From Muribaculaceae bacterium Isolate-110 (HZI) (lineage in GTDB: Bacteria > Bacteroidota > Bacteroidia > Bacteroidales > Muribaculaceae): DNA of 64,000 bases. Every line of letters begins with the position of its first letter. The stretch's first letter is position 1. The position numbers and the translations under genes are program-made. The notes under the pieces are model-generated. The model searched no databases and had not been told where the DNA came from. It saw only the letters and a program-made list of their open reading frames with translations. This document shows positions 44,680-53,493 of this stretch, piece after piece. The stretch covers positions 62,001-126,000 of the forward strand of contig RIBL01000001.1 in assembly GCA_003762875.1 (NCBI GenBank). Reading direction: 5' to 3'.

Positions 44680-44746
44680 AATGGATTTAAATATAGGATA
44701 CTGTTTATATAATGCATGTGCACAGTATTTGGTTTTGTTAAAATCC

Positions 44747-44796
44747 ATGAAACTCTTTAAACTTTATAAACGTTTTTAACTCTATAAACTCTCAAA
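44747..44796. repeat. Degenerate heptamers, TAAACTC/TAAACTT family
   Basis: Units such as TAAACTT, TATAAAC, TTAACTC and TATAAACTC fill the gap between the esterase stop and the GH5 mannanase gene. Confidence 0.5.
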
Positions 44797-44798
44797 AT

Positions 44799-46232
44799 TC
44801 ACTCCCAGTTGTCGGTACGGAATGGCACGAGCGGGAGTCCGAGCATGTCTTTCAGTTTGCCCGGGGCAAAATTTCTGAAGCAGTATCTGACGGCCTTGAT
44901 GTCGCTGACCTCGGGCGAGGAGACAGTTATGGTAAACTTGTCCCAGTCCTCGACGGCTTTTGCCGGATGAAACACCTTGTCCTCTCCCGCCACTTCAAAA
45001 CCTTCGATGTCGCGGTTGGGGTTTAGACCGCCATAGGCGTTGTCGAAAGTCAGCACTGCCTTGTCGCCCTGATAGTCCACAGACTTGAATGTGGGATATT
45101 GTGTATGTATCCCCTCCACTCCATAAGTCTTTGCAGCCGCGAGAAAAGCCAGACGTTCGCCTATCGGTTTTTTCTGCGAAGCGTGCACATCCTCCAGTTC
45201 ATGGGGATAGATAAGGTCGGTGGTGCATACAATGCCGGTGTTGGGAATCATGGCTGCCGCTTTGTGCTGACATTCGCGGAAGCGTGCGGCGTGGTCGCCC
45301 TGCGGGTCGCCATAGCTCCACGGCGGCATCTCCACGAAGTAAAACGGCAGGTCGGGATTGCCCCATTCGTTGCGCCAGAGTTGCACCAAATCCTTTTTGT
45401 GTGAGGGATATTCGTTGTGAAGTCCGACGTTCGATTCACCCTGATTCCAGAGAAAGCCTTTGATGGTGTATCCTGCCAGCGGGTGGAGCATGCCGTTGTA
45501 AAGCACACCTATACGATACCAGGGGTCGACGGTTTTTTCGCCGGTACGTTCGGCTTCCATATCATAGCCCGGATATGTGTCGAGCATCTCCTTTGGAAGC
45601 CAGCTCTCGAGTTTGGAGCCTCCGTAGGCACAGTTGATAATGCCCACCGGGGTGTTGATGATGTCGGAGAGCGAACGGGCAAAGAAGTAGGCGAGAGCCG
45701 AAAACTCGGCGGCTTTTGCCGGCGATGATACGTTCCATTTTCCCTCCACACGCTCAGGCTTATCATATTCCTGGCGTTTGGGCACATTAGCCATGCGTAT
45801 ATGTGGATATTTGCCCGAGTATGCTATAGCCTCGCCGGCTCCTTCTATGGGCTGTATGCCGAATCCTCTGAGCGGCATCTCCATGTTGGACTGTCCTGAG
45901 CAGAACCACACCTCGCCTATGAGCACGTTTGATATCGTCTTGGGTGATTCACCGTCGTCAAATGTCACTGTCCATGGAGTGAACGAGGCTTCGGGGGTGT
46001 CGACATTGACATCCCAGCGGCCGGTCTTGCTGTCGGCCTTGGCGGTATAGCTCTTGCCGTCCCACGACGGGGTCACCGTGACTTTGCGTCCCGGTCTGGC
46101 CCAGCCCCATAGTCTGGCTTTGGTGTTTTGTTGGAGCACGGCATTATCGCTGATGATGTCAGGAAGCTCTACGGCCTGGACCGACAGTGCGGCAAGAGTC
46201 ATACTCACGGCTGCAAGTGATATTTTTTTCAT
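44799..46232 (-). CDS. Acetyl esterase of the SASA (sialate O-acetylesterase) family
   Basis: 477 residues with a cleavable signal peptide (ISLAAVSMTLAALSVQAVELPD). The SGNH-like nucleophile Ser lies in VWFCSGQSNMEMPLRGFG, and the catalytic Asp-x-His in ELEDVHASQKKPIGERLA. KGFLWNQGESNVG is the family block III. The family is named after sialate esterases, but in a mannan locus the probable substrate is O-acetylated (gluco)mannan oligosaccharide in the periplasm. Specificity is inferred from context. Confidence 0.88.
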   Translation of the reverse strand: MKKISLAAVSMTLAALSVQAVELPDIISDNAVLQQNTKARLWGWARPGRKVTVTPSWDGKSYTAKADSKTGRWDVNVDTPEASFTPWTVTFDDGESPKTISNVLIGEVWFCSGQSNMEMPLRGFGIQPIEGAGEAIAYSGKYPHIRMANVPKRQEYDKPERVEGKWNVSSPAKAAEFSALAYFFARSLSDIINTPVGIINCAYGGSKLESWLPKEMLDTYPGYDMEAERTGEKTVDPWYRIGVLYNGMLHPLAGYTIKGFLWNQGESNVGLHNEYPSHKKDLVQLWRNEWGNPDLPFYFVEMPPWSYGDPQGDHAARFRECQHKAAAMIPNTGIVCTTDLIYPHELEDVHASQKKPIGERLAFLAAAKTYGVEGIHTQYPTFKSVDYQGDKAVLTFDNAYGGLNPNRDIEGFEVAGEDKVFHPAKAVEDWDKFTITVSSPEVSDIKAVRYCFRNFAPGKLKDMLGLPLVPFRTDNWE

Positions 46233-46272
46233 CGATAGCAGTTTAAACTGTTAGCTCTATAAACTTTGTAGA

Positions 46273-47289
46273 CTACAAGGAATTACGCTCTTTGATAGTC
46301 TTTTTGGCCAGTTTGGCCCATTCCTTCAGGTCCTCGTCGGTCCACTGCGAGCCGTCGTCAGAGGCTGTCGGCTTGATCATCGAGCAGCTTTCATCCTTGT
46401 CGGCGATGTCCCACATGAGCACAGACACCTTGTGGTCGTTGGCCCAGTCCATCCAGGCTTGCCATGACTCATAGTCGATGGGGCCGTCGCCGGTGTGGTC
46501 CATTGAGCCACATTCCGAGATTATGAGCGGCAGACCGGCTTCGATAGCCTTGGTGGCTTTATCGCGGTTCCAATCCTTGTGGGTGCCCGCATAGTAGTGG
46601 AGTGAGTAGAGCAGGTTGGGCGAGTCGATTGGGCTTTGGGCCGCCACATCTACCTCCTGATCCCATTTTGGGGTGCCGACTATGATTACCGATCCCGGAG
46701 CGTTGGCGCGGATCACAGATATCACTTCTGCGGCATAATCCTTTATTTCTTGCCACTGGATGTCAAGAGGCTCGTTCCATATCTCGTAGAGGATATTGGG
46801 GGTGTCGCCATATTTTTCAGTAATGACAGAGAAAAATTTCTTGGCGTTTTCGAGCGTATTGTTGTGCGAGTGCCAGTCACATATTATATACATGTCATTT
46901 TCGATAGCTGCGTCAATGGCAGCCATTGCCAGATTGACAGCGTTGGCCGAGTCGGCTTCAAACGAGTTGACACAGTCGCCGCTGGCATGCGCACCTATTG
47001 CGGCACGTGTGATGTTGGCACCCCAGTCCTCTTTGAGAGCCTTGATGGTGCCGGAGTTGTAGAATCGTCCCCAGTTGGAGTGCCATCCGAGCGACGGCCC
47101 CGTGAGCACTACGGTGTCGCCGGCGGCGTTGAGCAGGGCCGTACCTTCGACGTGGAGAGGTGTTACAAATGCGGTTGCGGTCGAGTCGTCCTGAGCTTGG
47201 CCGGCTGACGATGCGTTGCCGCGACATGAACCGAGTGTTGTGGAGGCCATTGCGGCGCACAGCAGAATTGATGCAATAGATGTTTTCAT
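46273..47289 (-). CDS. GH5 endo-beta-1,4-glucanase-like lipoprotein
   Basis: 338 residues. The lipobox LGSC is followed by RGNASS (not a surface signal). GH5 features: GPSLGWHSNWGRFYN, YIICDWHSHN, the acid/base Glu in NILYEIWNEPLDIQW and the nucleophile Glu in PLIISECGSMDH, a pattern of subfamily 2 endoglucanases. In this locus it probably cuts glucose-containing stretches of glucomannan, feeding cellobiose to the GH94 enzyme. Its ATG overlaps the stop of the araC gene by 4 nt. Confidence 0.9.
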   Translation of the reverse strand: MKTSIASILLCAAMASTTLGSCRGNASSAGQAQDDSTATAFVTPLHVEGTALLNAAGDTVVLTGPSLGWHSNWGRFYNSGTIKALKEDWGANITRAAIGAHASGDCVNSFEADSANAVNLAMAAIDAAIENDMYIICDWHSHNNTLENAKKFFSVITEKYGDTPNILYEIWNEPLDIQWQEIKDYAAEVISVIRANAPGSVIIVGTPKWDQEVDVAAQSPIDSPNLLYSLHYYAGTHKDWNRDKATKAIEAGLPLIISECGSMDHTGDGPIDYESWQAWMDWANDHKVSVLMWDIADKDESCSMIKPTASDDGSQWTDEDLKEWAKLAKKTIKERNSL

Positions 47290-48161
47290 ATTAAGGCTTT
47301 GTGGTGCTGATATATGTCTCGGAATACTTTGGGCGAGTTGCCTTTCTTCTTTTTAAAGATGCGGTTGAAGTTTGATATGTTGTTAAATCCACATTCATAG
47401 CATATCTCGGCCACTGATGTCGTCGAGTCGACGAGTGCTCGTGTGGCATGCCCGAGACGTATGTCTATTAGGTAGTCGGATATGGAGCGACCCGTGCGTA
47501 GTTTGAAAAAGCGGCTGAAGGCCGTAGGGGTCATCCCTACGAGAGCCGCGAGGTCGGCCAGGCGTATCTCTTCTTTGTAATGGGTGTTGATGTATTCTTG
47601 TACTTTCGTGACGCGACGGCTGTCGCCGGTGGGGCGGTGGGAGGCAAACGACGATGATGACAGCACTCTGTATTCGCCGCTCTCTGCAAGCTCGTGGAGT
47701 ATGGCCATAAGTTCGAGCATGCGGAAGAATCCAACTTCGGTACGCGTCAGATTGTCAAGGCGGTTAAACACTTTCATGATGGCGTTGGAATTGAACGCGA
47801 TGCCGTTGGCACACAGTTGAAGCATACGTCTGATGCTCGAGAGCTGGGTTTTGGCAAGGAGCGATTCTCCGAATAGGTCATGTGAAAATTGTATCGTTAT
47901 CTCGCGTATCTTGTCATTGGTGCATTGATGCTGCTCCCAGCCGTGTTCTATGCCGTTGCCTACGAGCACGAGGTCATATTCTCCGAGTGTTTCCATCGAA
48001 TCGCCCACCACACGACGTGCGCCTGCACATCCGGCCAGAAAGTTGAGTTCATACTCCTCATGGCGGTGTACGGGATATGTGAATCGGTCCTTGAGCCTGT
48101 CTATCAGATAGAAACAGTCTTTTTCCGACAGCGGGGTGATTTCGGTGATAATCTTGTTCAT
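47286..48161 (-). CDS. AraC-family transcriptional regulator with cupin sensor
   Basis: 291 residues. The N-terminal cupin-like sensor (YPVHRHEEYELNFLAGCAGARRV, NGIEHGWEQH) spans about 25-130. Two helix-turn-helix motifs at about 190-285 include EIRLADLAALVGMTPTAFSRFFK and TSVAEICYECGFNNISNFNRIFKKKKG. It is the first gene of the enzyme run and is translationally coupled (ATGA overlap) to the GH5 gene, so it probably controls the mannan locus. The shared 14-bp motif upstream of this gene and of susC is the best candidate binding site. Confidence 0.92.
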   Translation of the reverse strand: MNKIITEITPLSEKDCFYLIDRLKDRFTYPVHRHEEYELNFLAGCAGARRVVGDSMETLGEYDLVLVGNGIEHGWEQHQCTNDKIREITIQFSHDLFGESLLAKTQLSSIRRMLQLCANGIAFNSNAIMKVFNRLDNLTRTEVGFFRMLELMAILHELAESGEYRVLSSSSFASHRPTGDSRRVTKVQEYINTHYKEEIRLADLAALVGMTPTAFSRFFKLRTGRSISDYLIDIRLGHATRALVDSTTSVAEICYECGFNNISNFNRIFKKKKGNSPKVFRDIYQHHKALI

Positions 48162-48261
48162 GGCGGAAGATTTGGCGGAATAGAATTAATGATTTGTACT
48201 GGTAGATGTGTATTCAGGTAATGGACTGCTGACAATGACTCATTGCTGAGAAAAGTCTGCA

Positions 48262-48269
48262 CAAATATA
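48262..48269 (-). promoter_or_regulatory. -7 box TATATTTG for araC
   Basis: TATATTTG on the minus strand, 101 nt before the araC start; no -33 TTG, consistent with regulated expression. Confidence 0.5.
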
Positions 48270-48339
48270 TGATTTTATTTTTATATATTGATAATTTCCG
48301 CAAAGATTTGGCTATAATTGATGATATTTAGCATTTATT

Positions 48340-48376
48340 TGTTAAAATAGTATCATATTGGGTCGTAAAATAGTAT
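48340..48376. promoter_or_regulatory. Direct-repeat operator candidate upstream of araC
   Basis: AAAATAGTAT occurs at 48344-48353 and again at 48367-48376, 23 bp start to start, about two helical turns. The first copy extends to TAAAATAGTATCAT, identical to the site at the susC promoter. Paired direct repeats at this spacing suit AraC-family proteins. Confidence 0.65.
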
Positions 48377-48459
48377 GTGCAGATACTTTTATGCAAGTTT
48401 TACGTCCGTACCGGTAAAGCTGACGACATACACCTATTTATAAATAGTCAGCGAATTAT

Positions 48460-48490
48460 TTGTTTATCAGACGGAGTTGTGTTACTTTTG
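48460..48490 (+). promoter_or_regulatory. sppA promoter
   Basis: TTG at 48460-48462 and TACTTTTG at 48483-48490 with a 20-nt spacer. The start point near 48497 supports the sppA ATG at 48539. Confidence 0.8.
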
Positions 48491-48538
48491 TGGATTATTA
48501 GGAATAAAGGCCAATTCTACATTCCATCGGTTTTCGAC

Positions 48539-50320
48539 ATGAAAAAATTTTTACTATCATTCCTCGGCACTCTTGCCGGCATATGGTTTTCGCTTTTTCT
48601 CGCATTCTTCGGGCTTCTTCTTGTGGTCGCGGCCGCAGGTGTCGCATCGCTCGGCAACGGCAAGACCGTGAATGTCGATAGTCATAGTTACCTTGAAATC
48701 ACACTTGTCGGAGAGGTTGCCGACCGCCCCGGCCGCATAGACCCAATAGGCATCATTCGTGGCGAGGATAACCGCGCTCAGGGCGTCAACGAGATTGTCG
48801 GAGCCATAGGTGCCGCCGCCTTTGACGACCGTATCGACGGCATTGTCATCGATTGCCGCGGCTCCGAGATGGGGCTCGCCCGCCGTCAGGCCATTGTCGA
48901 GGCCCTGTATCGTTTCAAGGCCGACGCCCCCGGCAAATGGATTTACTCTTATGCCGACATGTACACCCAGGGCGATTATTACATCGCTACGGCCGCCGAC
49001 TCGGTGTTCATCAATCCTATAGGACAGGTGTTCATCCATGGTCTGTCCACCACAGGACTGTATTTCAAAAATATGCTTGACAAACTCGGCGTGCAGATGC
49101 AGGTCGTGAAGGTCGGTACCTACAAGAGTGCTGTCGAGCCTTATATACTCACCGGCATCAGTGAGCCTGCTCGTGAGCAGCAGCAGCTTTTCCTCTCCAA
49201 TATGTGGAGCAGCGTCACGAGCTATATCGCCGGAGCGCGCGGTGTCATGCAGGATGAAGTTAAAAACTGGGCCGACAGTGCCGTGTATGCCATGCCGACT
49301 GAAAAATATGTCGGAATGCATATTGTTGACCGTCTGATGTATCGTCACGAGTTTGACGAACTCCTTGTATCACTCACCGACAAGAAAGATGTCAAGCATC
49401 TCACACCCGTAACTCCGTCGGAATATTGCTCCGTGCAGGACATTGACAAGAAAGGTGACGGCCGTGGTGCCACTATCGCCGTGCTCTATGCGTGCGGTGA
49501 CATTACCGACGAGACCGGCGATGGCATTGTGGCGTCCAGACTCGTGCCCGAGATACTCGAGCTTGCCGAGGATGACGACATTGACGGTCTCGTGATGTAT
49601 GTCAATTCGGGCGGAGGCTCAGCCTTTGCCTCCGAGCAGATATGGGAGGCGTTGCAGCAGTGGAAGTCGCTCACCGGCAAGCCGTTCTATGTATCTATGG
49701 CCGACTATGCCGCTTCGGGTGGATATTACATCTCCTGTGGCGCCGACCGTATATATGCCCAGCCTACCACCCTCACCGGCTCGATTGGCATTTTCGGGCT
49801 CATCCCTGATTTGAGCGGACTTCTCAACAATAAGATTGGTGTCAGCACCTCTACCGTGTCGACCGACCCCGGCGCAGGTATGCCAGGAGTGCTTGAGCCG
49901 ATGACACCCGCTCAGAGAGCTGCCATGCAGGGATATGTAGAGCGAGGCTATGAACTGTTCACTTCACGTTGTGCCAAAGGCCGTGGCATGAGTCAGGACT
50001 CCATAAAAGCCATTGCCGAAGGGCGTGTGTGGGATGGAGCCGAGGCTCTGAAGCTCGGGCTTGTCGATGAGATAGGCGGACTGGACACAGCCGTGGCCGG
50101 CATGGCCCGTGAGCTTAATGCATCTACATGGACCATACGCAATTATCCCGAGACAAAGGAGAAATGGTATGACCTTCTTATCGAGGCGGGAGCCGATGTC
50201 AAGACACGTATGATACGTGACGAGCTTGGCGAGATGGCTTCGATTTACGAGACCGTAGCCCGTCTCAAGGGCATGTCGCCCGTACAGGCACGTATGGAAA
50301 TCATGAAGGTCGACATGTGA
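48539..50320 (+). CDS. sppA: Signal peptide peptidase SppA (67-kDa type)
   Basis: 593 residues from the ATG at 48539, which gives the N-terminal TM anchor MKKFLLSFLGTLAGIWF; the frame extends upstream over its own promoter. The two-domain form has the general base Lys196 in VGTYKSAVEPYILTG of the first half. The nucleophile Ser393 lies in MADYAASGGYYISCG of the second half, as in E. coli SppA. It digests cleaved signal peptides in the inner membrane. It is divergent from the mannan regulator and followed by lpxK. Confidence 0.95.
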   Translation: MKKFLLSFLGTLAGIWFSLFLAFFGLLLVVAAAGVASLGNGKTVNVDSHSYLEITLVGEVADRPGRIDPIGIIRGEDNRAQGVNEIVGAIGAAAFDDRIDGIVIDCRGSEMGLARRQAIVEALYRFKADAPGKWIYSYADMYTQGDYYIATAADSVFINPIGQVFIHGLSTTGLYFKNMLDKLGVQMQVVKVGTYKSAVEPYILTGISEPAREQQQLFLSNMWSSVTSYIAGARGVMQDEVKNWADSAVYAMPTEKYVGMHIVDRLMYRHEFDELLVSLTDKKDVKHLTPVTPSEYCSVQDIDKKGDGRGATIAVLYACGDITDETGDGIVASRLVPEILELAEDDDIDGLVMYVNSGGGSAFASEQIWEALQQWKSLTGKPFYVSMADYAASGGYYISCGADRIYAQPTTLTGSIGIFGLIPDLSGLLNNKIGVSTSTVSTDPGAGMPGVLEPMTPAQRAAMQGYVERGYELFTSRCAKGRGMSQDSIKAIAEGRVWDGAEALKLGLVDEIGGLDTAVAGMARELNASTWTIRNYPETKEKWYDLLIEAGADVKTRMIRDELGEMASIYETVARLKGMSPVQARMEIMKVDM

Positions 50321-50386
50321 TGTCAACCCTCGACATCGTATGGTGCATTAAAAATTATTTTTAACTACGTTATTTAATCAAACTCT

Positions 50387-51487
50387 ATGGCACGTAACCG
50401 TCTGCTGTCAATGTTGCTGCTCTATCCGCTTTCACGCCTTTATGGTCTGGGAGTGGCTGTGCGCAACAAGATGTTTGAGCAGGGTATGCTCAGGCAGCAA
50501 GAGTTTAAGGTGCCGGTGGTTGTAGTCGGCAATATTGCCATGGGGGGCACCGGCAAGACTCCTCATGTCGAGTATATAGTCGAGGCCCTGATGGATAAAT
50601 ATAATATAGGTGTGCTTTCTCGCGGCTACAAGCGCGCTACCAAAGGTTTTGTCCTTGCCACACCCCAGTCGCGCCCCGAGGACATAGGCGACGAGTCCTA
50701 TCAGATATACCGCAAGTTTGGTCCGGAGATTACCGTGGCCGTATGCGAGAAACGTGTCGAAGGCATAAACCGTATGCTGGAGATTAATCCCAAAATCAGT
50801 CTGATATTGCTCGATGACGCTTTCCAGCACCGCTATGTCAAGCCGTCGGTGTCGATAGTGCTCACCGAGCACAACCGCCCGGTCTTTACTGACAGTCTGC
50901 TTCCTTATGGACGTCTGCGCGAGCCGCGCGGCGCGCTCAACAGGGCCGATATCGTCGTCGTGACAAAATGTCCGCCCGATATGAAGCCGATGCAATACCG
51001 CATCTTTGAAGAGAATTTCAAACTCTTCCCGTTTCAGAAACTTTATTTCTCGCGCTATAATTACGGGCATCTCGTGCCGGTATTTCCCGAGGAGGCCGAG
51101 TCGATACCGTCGCTCGACACTCTTGTGCCGGGCACTCCGCTTCTTGTCATTACCGGCGTGGCCAATCCAAAGCCGTTTTCACGTTTCTTAAGGCGTCGCA
51201 AGGCCAAGGTAAAGCTCAAGCGTTTTGCCGACCATCACAATTTCACCGCCTCTGACATGGCCGAGATAGAGCGTGAGTTCAACGCGCTCCCGGGCAATGA
51301 CAAATTTATCGCCACCACCGAGAAGGATGCCGTAAGGCTCTTTAACAATCCCTATTTCCCCCACGCGCTCAAGAGCCGCATATTCTATGTACCCATCAAG
51401 GTCGACTTCATTGACCGTGCGGGCGACGTACCCTTTGAGCAGTGTGTCGAGAAAACCATACGCGACTCACGTTTGTTTAAATCTTAA
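50387..51487 (+). CDS. lpxK: Tetraacyldisaccharide 4'-kinase LpxK
   Basis: 366 residues. The N-terminal membrane-associated helix is followed by a P-loop, VVVGNIAMGGTGKTPHVEYI. LLDDAFQHRYVKP is the conserved DDxxQ/H motif, and EPRGALNRADIVVVTK and FIATTEKDAVRL follow. It phosphorylates the lipid A disaccharide at the 4' position on the cytosolic face of the inner membrane. It lies 66 nt after sppA and is probably co-transcribed. Confidence 0.95.
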   Translation: MARNRLLSMLLLYPLSRLYGLGVAVRNKMFEQGMLRQQEFKVPVVVVGNIAMGGTGKTPHVEYIVEALMDKYNIGVLSRGYKRATKGFVLATPQSRPEDIGDESYQIYRKFGPEITVAVCEKRVEGINRMLEINPKISLILLDDAFQHRYVKPSVSIVLTEHNRPVFTDSLLPYGRLREPRGALNRADIVVVTKCPPDMKPMQYRIFEENFKLFPFQKLYFSRYNYGHLVPVFPEEAESIPSLDTLVPGTPLLVITGVANPKPFSRFLRRRKAKVKLKRFADHHNFTASDMAEIEREFNALPGNDKFIATTEKDAVRLFNNPYFPHALKSRIFYVPIKVDFIDRAGDVPFEQCVEKTIRDSRLFKS

Positions 51488-51556
51488 CTGCCTGAACAAC
51501 GCGGTTTTGGGTTTGAAAACATCTGTTAATACATATTATATTTAATAGCCAATATC

Positions 51557-52369
51557 ATGCTTGAAAAAATCAATCAGACGGCAGAATATCTGCGTTCGCA
51601 AGTATCCGAAATGCCCCGCACAGCCATTATCCTCGGCACAGGTCTCGGTCCGCTCGTTGATCATATAACCGACAAGAAATTTATCCCTTATAGCGAGATA
51701 CCCAACTTCCCCGTGTCGACTGTCGAAGGCCACAGCGGCAACCTTATTTTCGGCAAGCTCGGCAACAAGCCTGTCATCGCCATGCAAGGCCGTTTTCATT
51801 ATTACGAGGGTTATGACATGAAGACCGTGACATTCCCCGTGAGAGTGTTCAAGGCTCTCGGAGTGGATACATTGTTTGTGTCAAACGCCTCTGGCGGTAT
51901 GAACAAGGAGTTTGTTGTCGGCGATGTCATGACCATCACCGATCACATCAACCTCTTCCCCGAGCATCCTCTGCGCGGCAAAAACTATCCCGAGCTCGGC
52001 GTTCGTTTCCCGGCCATGACCTATGCCTATGATCCCGAACTCATGCGTCTTGCCGACGAGATTGCCGCTGAGAAGGGTATCCGGCTCATGCACGGAGTGT
52101 ATGTAGGCGTTACCGGCCCGACATTCGAGACTCCGGCTGAATATGAATACTATCGCGTGATAGGCGGCGACTGCGTGGGCATGTCGACCGTGCCCGAAGT
52201 GATTGTGGCCAACCATGCCGGCATGCGTGTCTATGGCATTTCGGTGATCACCGATCTCGGTGGCAAGGACGTGAAGCAGGTGCCCACTCATGAGGAGGTG
52301 CAGCAGGCGGCCGTTATCGCCCAGCCCAAGTGTCTGGAGATTATGAAAGAACTCGTCAACCGTTGCTGA
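51557..52369 (+). CDS. Purine-nucleoside phosphorylase (trimeric, PNP/MTAP family)
   Basis: 270 residues. Phosphate and base sites are clear: ILGTGLGPL, VEGHSGN, GRFHYYEGYDM, VSNASGGMN, and GVTGPTFETPAEYEYYRVIGGDCVGMSTVPEVIVANHAGM. It cleaves guanosine or inosine and their deoxy forms with phosphate. This is the trimeric PunA type rather than the hexameric DeoD. It lies between lpxK and thiL on the same strand, 10 nt upstream of thiL. Confidence 0.94.
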   Translation: MLEKINQTAEYLRSQVSEMPRTAIILGTGLGPLVDHITDKKFIPYSEIPNFPVSTVEGHSGNLIFGKLGNKPVIAMQGRFHYYEGYDMKTVTFPVRVFKALGVDTLFVSNASGGMNKEFVVGDVMTITDHINLFPEHPLRGKNYPELGVRFPAMTYAYDPELMRLADEIAAEKGIRLMHGVYVGVTGPTFETPAEYEYYRVIGGDCVGMSTVPEVIVANHAGMRVYGISVITDLGGKDVKQVPTHEEVQQAAVIAQPKCLEIMKELVNRC

Positions 52370-52379
52370 TACCGCAGCC

Positions 52380-53399
52380 ATGGAGATTTCCCAGTTGGGT
52401 GAGTTCGGTCTCATTGACCGGCTCACCAAAGATTTGCCCGTAGTAAACGCCTCGACTGTCCGCGGTGTGGGTGATGACTGTGCAGTGTTGCGCAACCGCG
52501 ATACCGACATACTCGTTACCACCGATCTGTTGCTTGAAGGCGTGCATTTCGACCTCACCTATGTGCCGCTCAAACATTTGGGCTACAAGTCGGCGGTGGT
52601 CAATTTCTCTGACGTCTACGCCATGAACGGCACGCCCCGGCAGATAACGGTCTCGCTCGGCATTTCGAGCCGTTTCACGGTCGAGCATATGGAGGAACTC
52701 TACAGCGGCATACGTCTTGCGTGCGAGATATATGGCGTTGACCTCGTTGGCGGCGATACAACCTCTTCGCGCCAGGGTCTTGTCATATCCATTACATGCA
52801 TCGGCGAGGCCGAGAGCGACAAGGTGGTATCCCGTTCGGGAGCCAAGGACACCGATCTCATATGCGTGTCGGGTGACCTCGGAGCAGCCTATATGGGCCT
52901 TCAGCTTCTTGAACGTGAGAAGGTGGCTTCGGCTGGACAGAAGGATTTTGTACCCAATTTCAGCGGCAAGGAATATCTTGTGGAGCGTCAGCTCAAGCCT
53001 GAGGCACGCAAGGACATCATACGCGAGCTTGCCGAGGCAGGCATCGTGCCGACTGCTATGATGGATATAAGCGACGGTCTTAGCTCCGAACTGATGCATA
53101 TATGCAAGGCCGGAGATGTCGGATGTCGTGTGTTTGAGGAGCGTATCCCCATTGACTATCAGACAGCCGTAATGGCCGAGGAACTCGGCATGAACGTGGT
53201 CACAGCCGCGCTTAACGGCGGCGAGGACTACGAGTTGTTGTTCACCGTGCCTCTGCATTTTCATGAGAAAGTCAAAGACCTTCCGGGTGTCAAGGTGATA
53301 GGACATATCACCAAGCCGTCACTTGGATGTGCTATGGTCACACGTGACGGTGGCGAGATAGCCCTTCAGGCCCAGGGCTGGAACCCTCTGAAACAGTAG
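52380..53399 (+). CDS. thiL: Thiamine-monophosphate kinase
   Basis: 339 residues, AIR synthase fold. FGLIDRLT, GVGDDCAVL, TTDLLLEGVHFDLTYVP and VNFSDVYAMNG are the N-terminal metal and nucleotide elements. VSGDLGAAYMGLQLL, AMMDISDGLSSEL and NGGEDYELLFTV complete the signature. It makes thiamine diphosphate from thiamine monophosphate with ATP. No other thiamine gene lies in the window. Confidence 0.95.
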   Translation: MEISQLGEFGLIDRLTKDLPVVNASTVRGVGDDCAVLRNRDTDILVTTDLLLEGVHFDLTYVPLKHLGYKSAVVNFSDVYAMNGTPRQITVSLGISSRFTVEHMEELYSGIRLACEIYGVDLVGGDTTSSRQGLVISITCIGEAESDKVVSRSGAKDTDLICVSGDLGAAYMGLQLLEREKVASAGQKDFVPNFSGKEYLVERQLKPEARKDIIRELAEAGIVPTAMMDISDGLSSELMHICKAGDVGCRVFEERIPIDYQTAVMAEELGMNVVTAALNGGEDYELLFTVPLHFHEKVKDLPGVKVIGHITKPSLGCAMVTRDGGEIALQAQGWNPLKQ

Positions 53400-53493
53400 C
53401 AGGGTTAAAATAGGATAAAAAGTAGCCCGGATGGCGCATCGGGTTTAAACTTTTCGCGCATCGGTGACTCTAACTAATAAAAAGACGATTATT

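Noticed and set aside
48377-48538. Upstream extension of sppA (54 codons)
   Set aside because: It would begin with GTG and contain the consensus sppA promoter; the ATG at 48539 gives the correct membrane anchor.
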